This document shows positions 5,888 through 6,133 of a stretch of DNA of 6,133 nucleotides, piece after piece; within the stretch, counting starts at the first letter, position 1; every line of letters starts with the position of its first letter. The notes beneath the pieces were generated by a model. The model worked only from the letters and a program-made list of their open reading frames with translations. It was not told the DNA's origin and ran no database searches. The position numbers and the translations under genes were made by a program. Source of the DNA: Anaerobacillus sp. (GTDB lineage Bacteria; Bacillota; Bacilli; Bacillales; Anaerobacillaceae); NCBI GenBank assembly GCA_007118195.1, contig SKSA01000355.1, forward strand, positions 1-6,133. The letters run 5' to 3'.

Positions 5888-6133
5888 TCACCCTCTAATT
5901 TTAGAAATGATGGTCTCAATTTCGACGGATGAATTCGAGTTCATACGATCTTTAATAACGATTTTTATCGGCAAATCGATTCGATTTGGATAAATTTCAA
6001 TAAATTTTTCTTCATCATTAAAAAGGATATAGCCATCCTCATCCTCATAAGTTTGTAAAGGCAATCCGTCCATTGTGTATAATGAATAAACGAATTCTTC
6101 ATTCGAAAAAGTACTAACCATTTCTGGACTTTC
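5888..6133 (-). CDS. Probable minor pilin (PilW/PulJ-like), C-terminal fragment cut by window edge
   Basis: The last 81 codons of a gene that begins beyond position 6133. The frame stays open to the edge (ESPE precedes the first Met), and no ribosome site precedes that Met at 6121, so it is not the start. The end LPIKIVIKDRMNSNSSVEIE followed by TIISKIRG has the paired beta-strand pattern often seen at the C-termini of PilW/PulJ-type minor pilins. Such genes often precede pilX-like genes. The diagnostic N-terminal prepilin helix is outside the window, so the assignment rests on position and this weak pattern. The last two codons (AGA GGG) double as the ribosome site of the next gene, whose ATG comes 6 nt after the TGA stop, so the two are probably translationally coupled. 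Confidence 0.6.
   Translation of the reverse strand, partial: ESPEMVSTFSNEEFVYSLYTMDGLPLQTYEDEDGYILFNDEEKFIEIYPNRIDLPIKIVIKDRMNSNSSVEIETIISKIRG
5891..5896 (-). promoter_or_regulatory. Ribosome binding site of the PilX-like gene, inside the upstream coding end
   Basis: AGAGGG on the minus strand, formed by the last Arg-Gly codons of the upstream gene. Spacing is 9 nt to ATG (5881) and 3 nt to TTG (5887), which favours the ATG start and suggests translational coupling. Confidence 0.7.

Noticed and set aside
6119..6121. ATG at 6121 as a true start of a 77-residue protein
   Set aside because: No ribosome site precedes it and the frame is open to the window edge, so the gene is simply cut off.

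Overview
This AT-rich window carries six genes, all transcribed from the minus strand, so the biological order runs from position 6133 down to 1. It is part of a type IV pilus (T4P) gene cluster from a Gram-positive, low-GC bacterium, most likely a member of the Bacillales. The grounds are strong AGGAGG-type ribosome sites, free use of TTG and GTG starts, a YoaR/VanW-type wall-associated protein, and tight operonic packing. No species can be named from the sequence. The cluster is not the comG competence operon: a retraction-ATPase gene (pilT) follows the assembly-ATPase gene (pilB), which indicates retractile, twitching-type pili.

Layout in transcription order: (1) 6133-5888, the 3' end of a probable minor-pilin gene that runs off the window. 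(2) 5881-4562, a PilX-type pilin-like protein whose ectodomain is a run of about eight 19-22-residue repeats, predicted to form a beta-solenoid. (3) A 102-bp gap with a possible promoter, then 4459-3299, an unrecognised three-TM protein with a long, very acidic tail containing a small tandem repeat and a FliM-like peptide. (4) A 69-bp gap with a likely intrinsic terminator, then 3229-1850, a membrane-anchored YoaR/VanW-like protein that lacks the family's signature cysteine and ends in an acidic tail. (5) 1795-131, pilB, the complete assembly ATPase with an MshEN-type N-terminus. (6) 119-1, the first 39 codons of pilT. A platform gene (pilC) and the major pilin would be expected beyond the left edge, but this is inference.

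The genes plausibly work together as follows. PilB drives pilus extension and PilT drives retraction from the cytoplasm. The two pilin-like proteins would prime or tip the fibre. The VanW-like protein may help the fibre cross the thick peptidoglycan, and the acidic three-TM protein may be a membrane scaffold or regulator for the motor. The last two roles are hypotheses from context. The terminator between genes 3 and 4 suggests that the motor genes are expressed separately from, or at a different level to, the pilin-like genes. There is no gene-free stretch over 300 bases. No RNA gene, mobile element or CRISPR array was seen.
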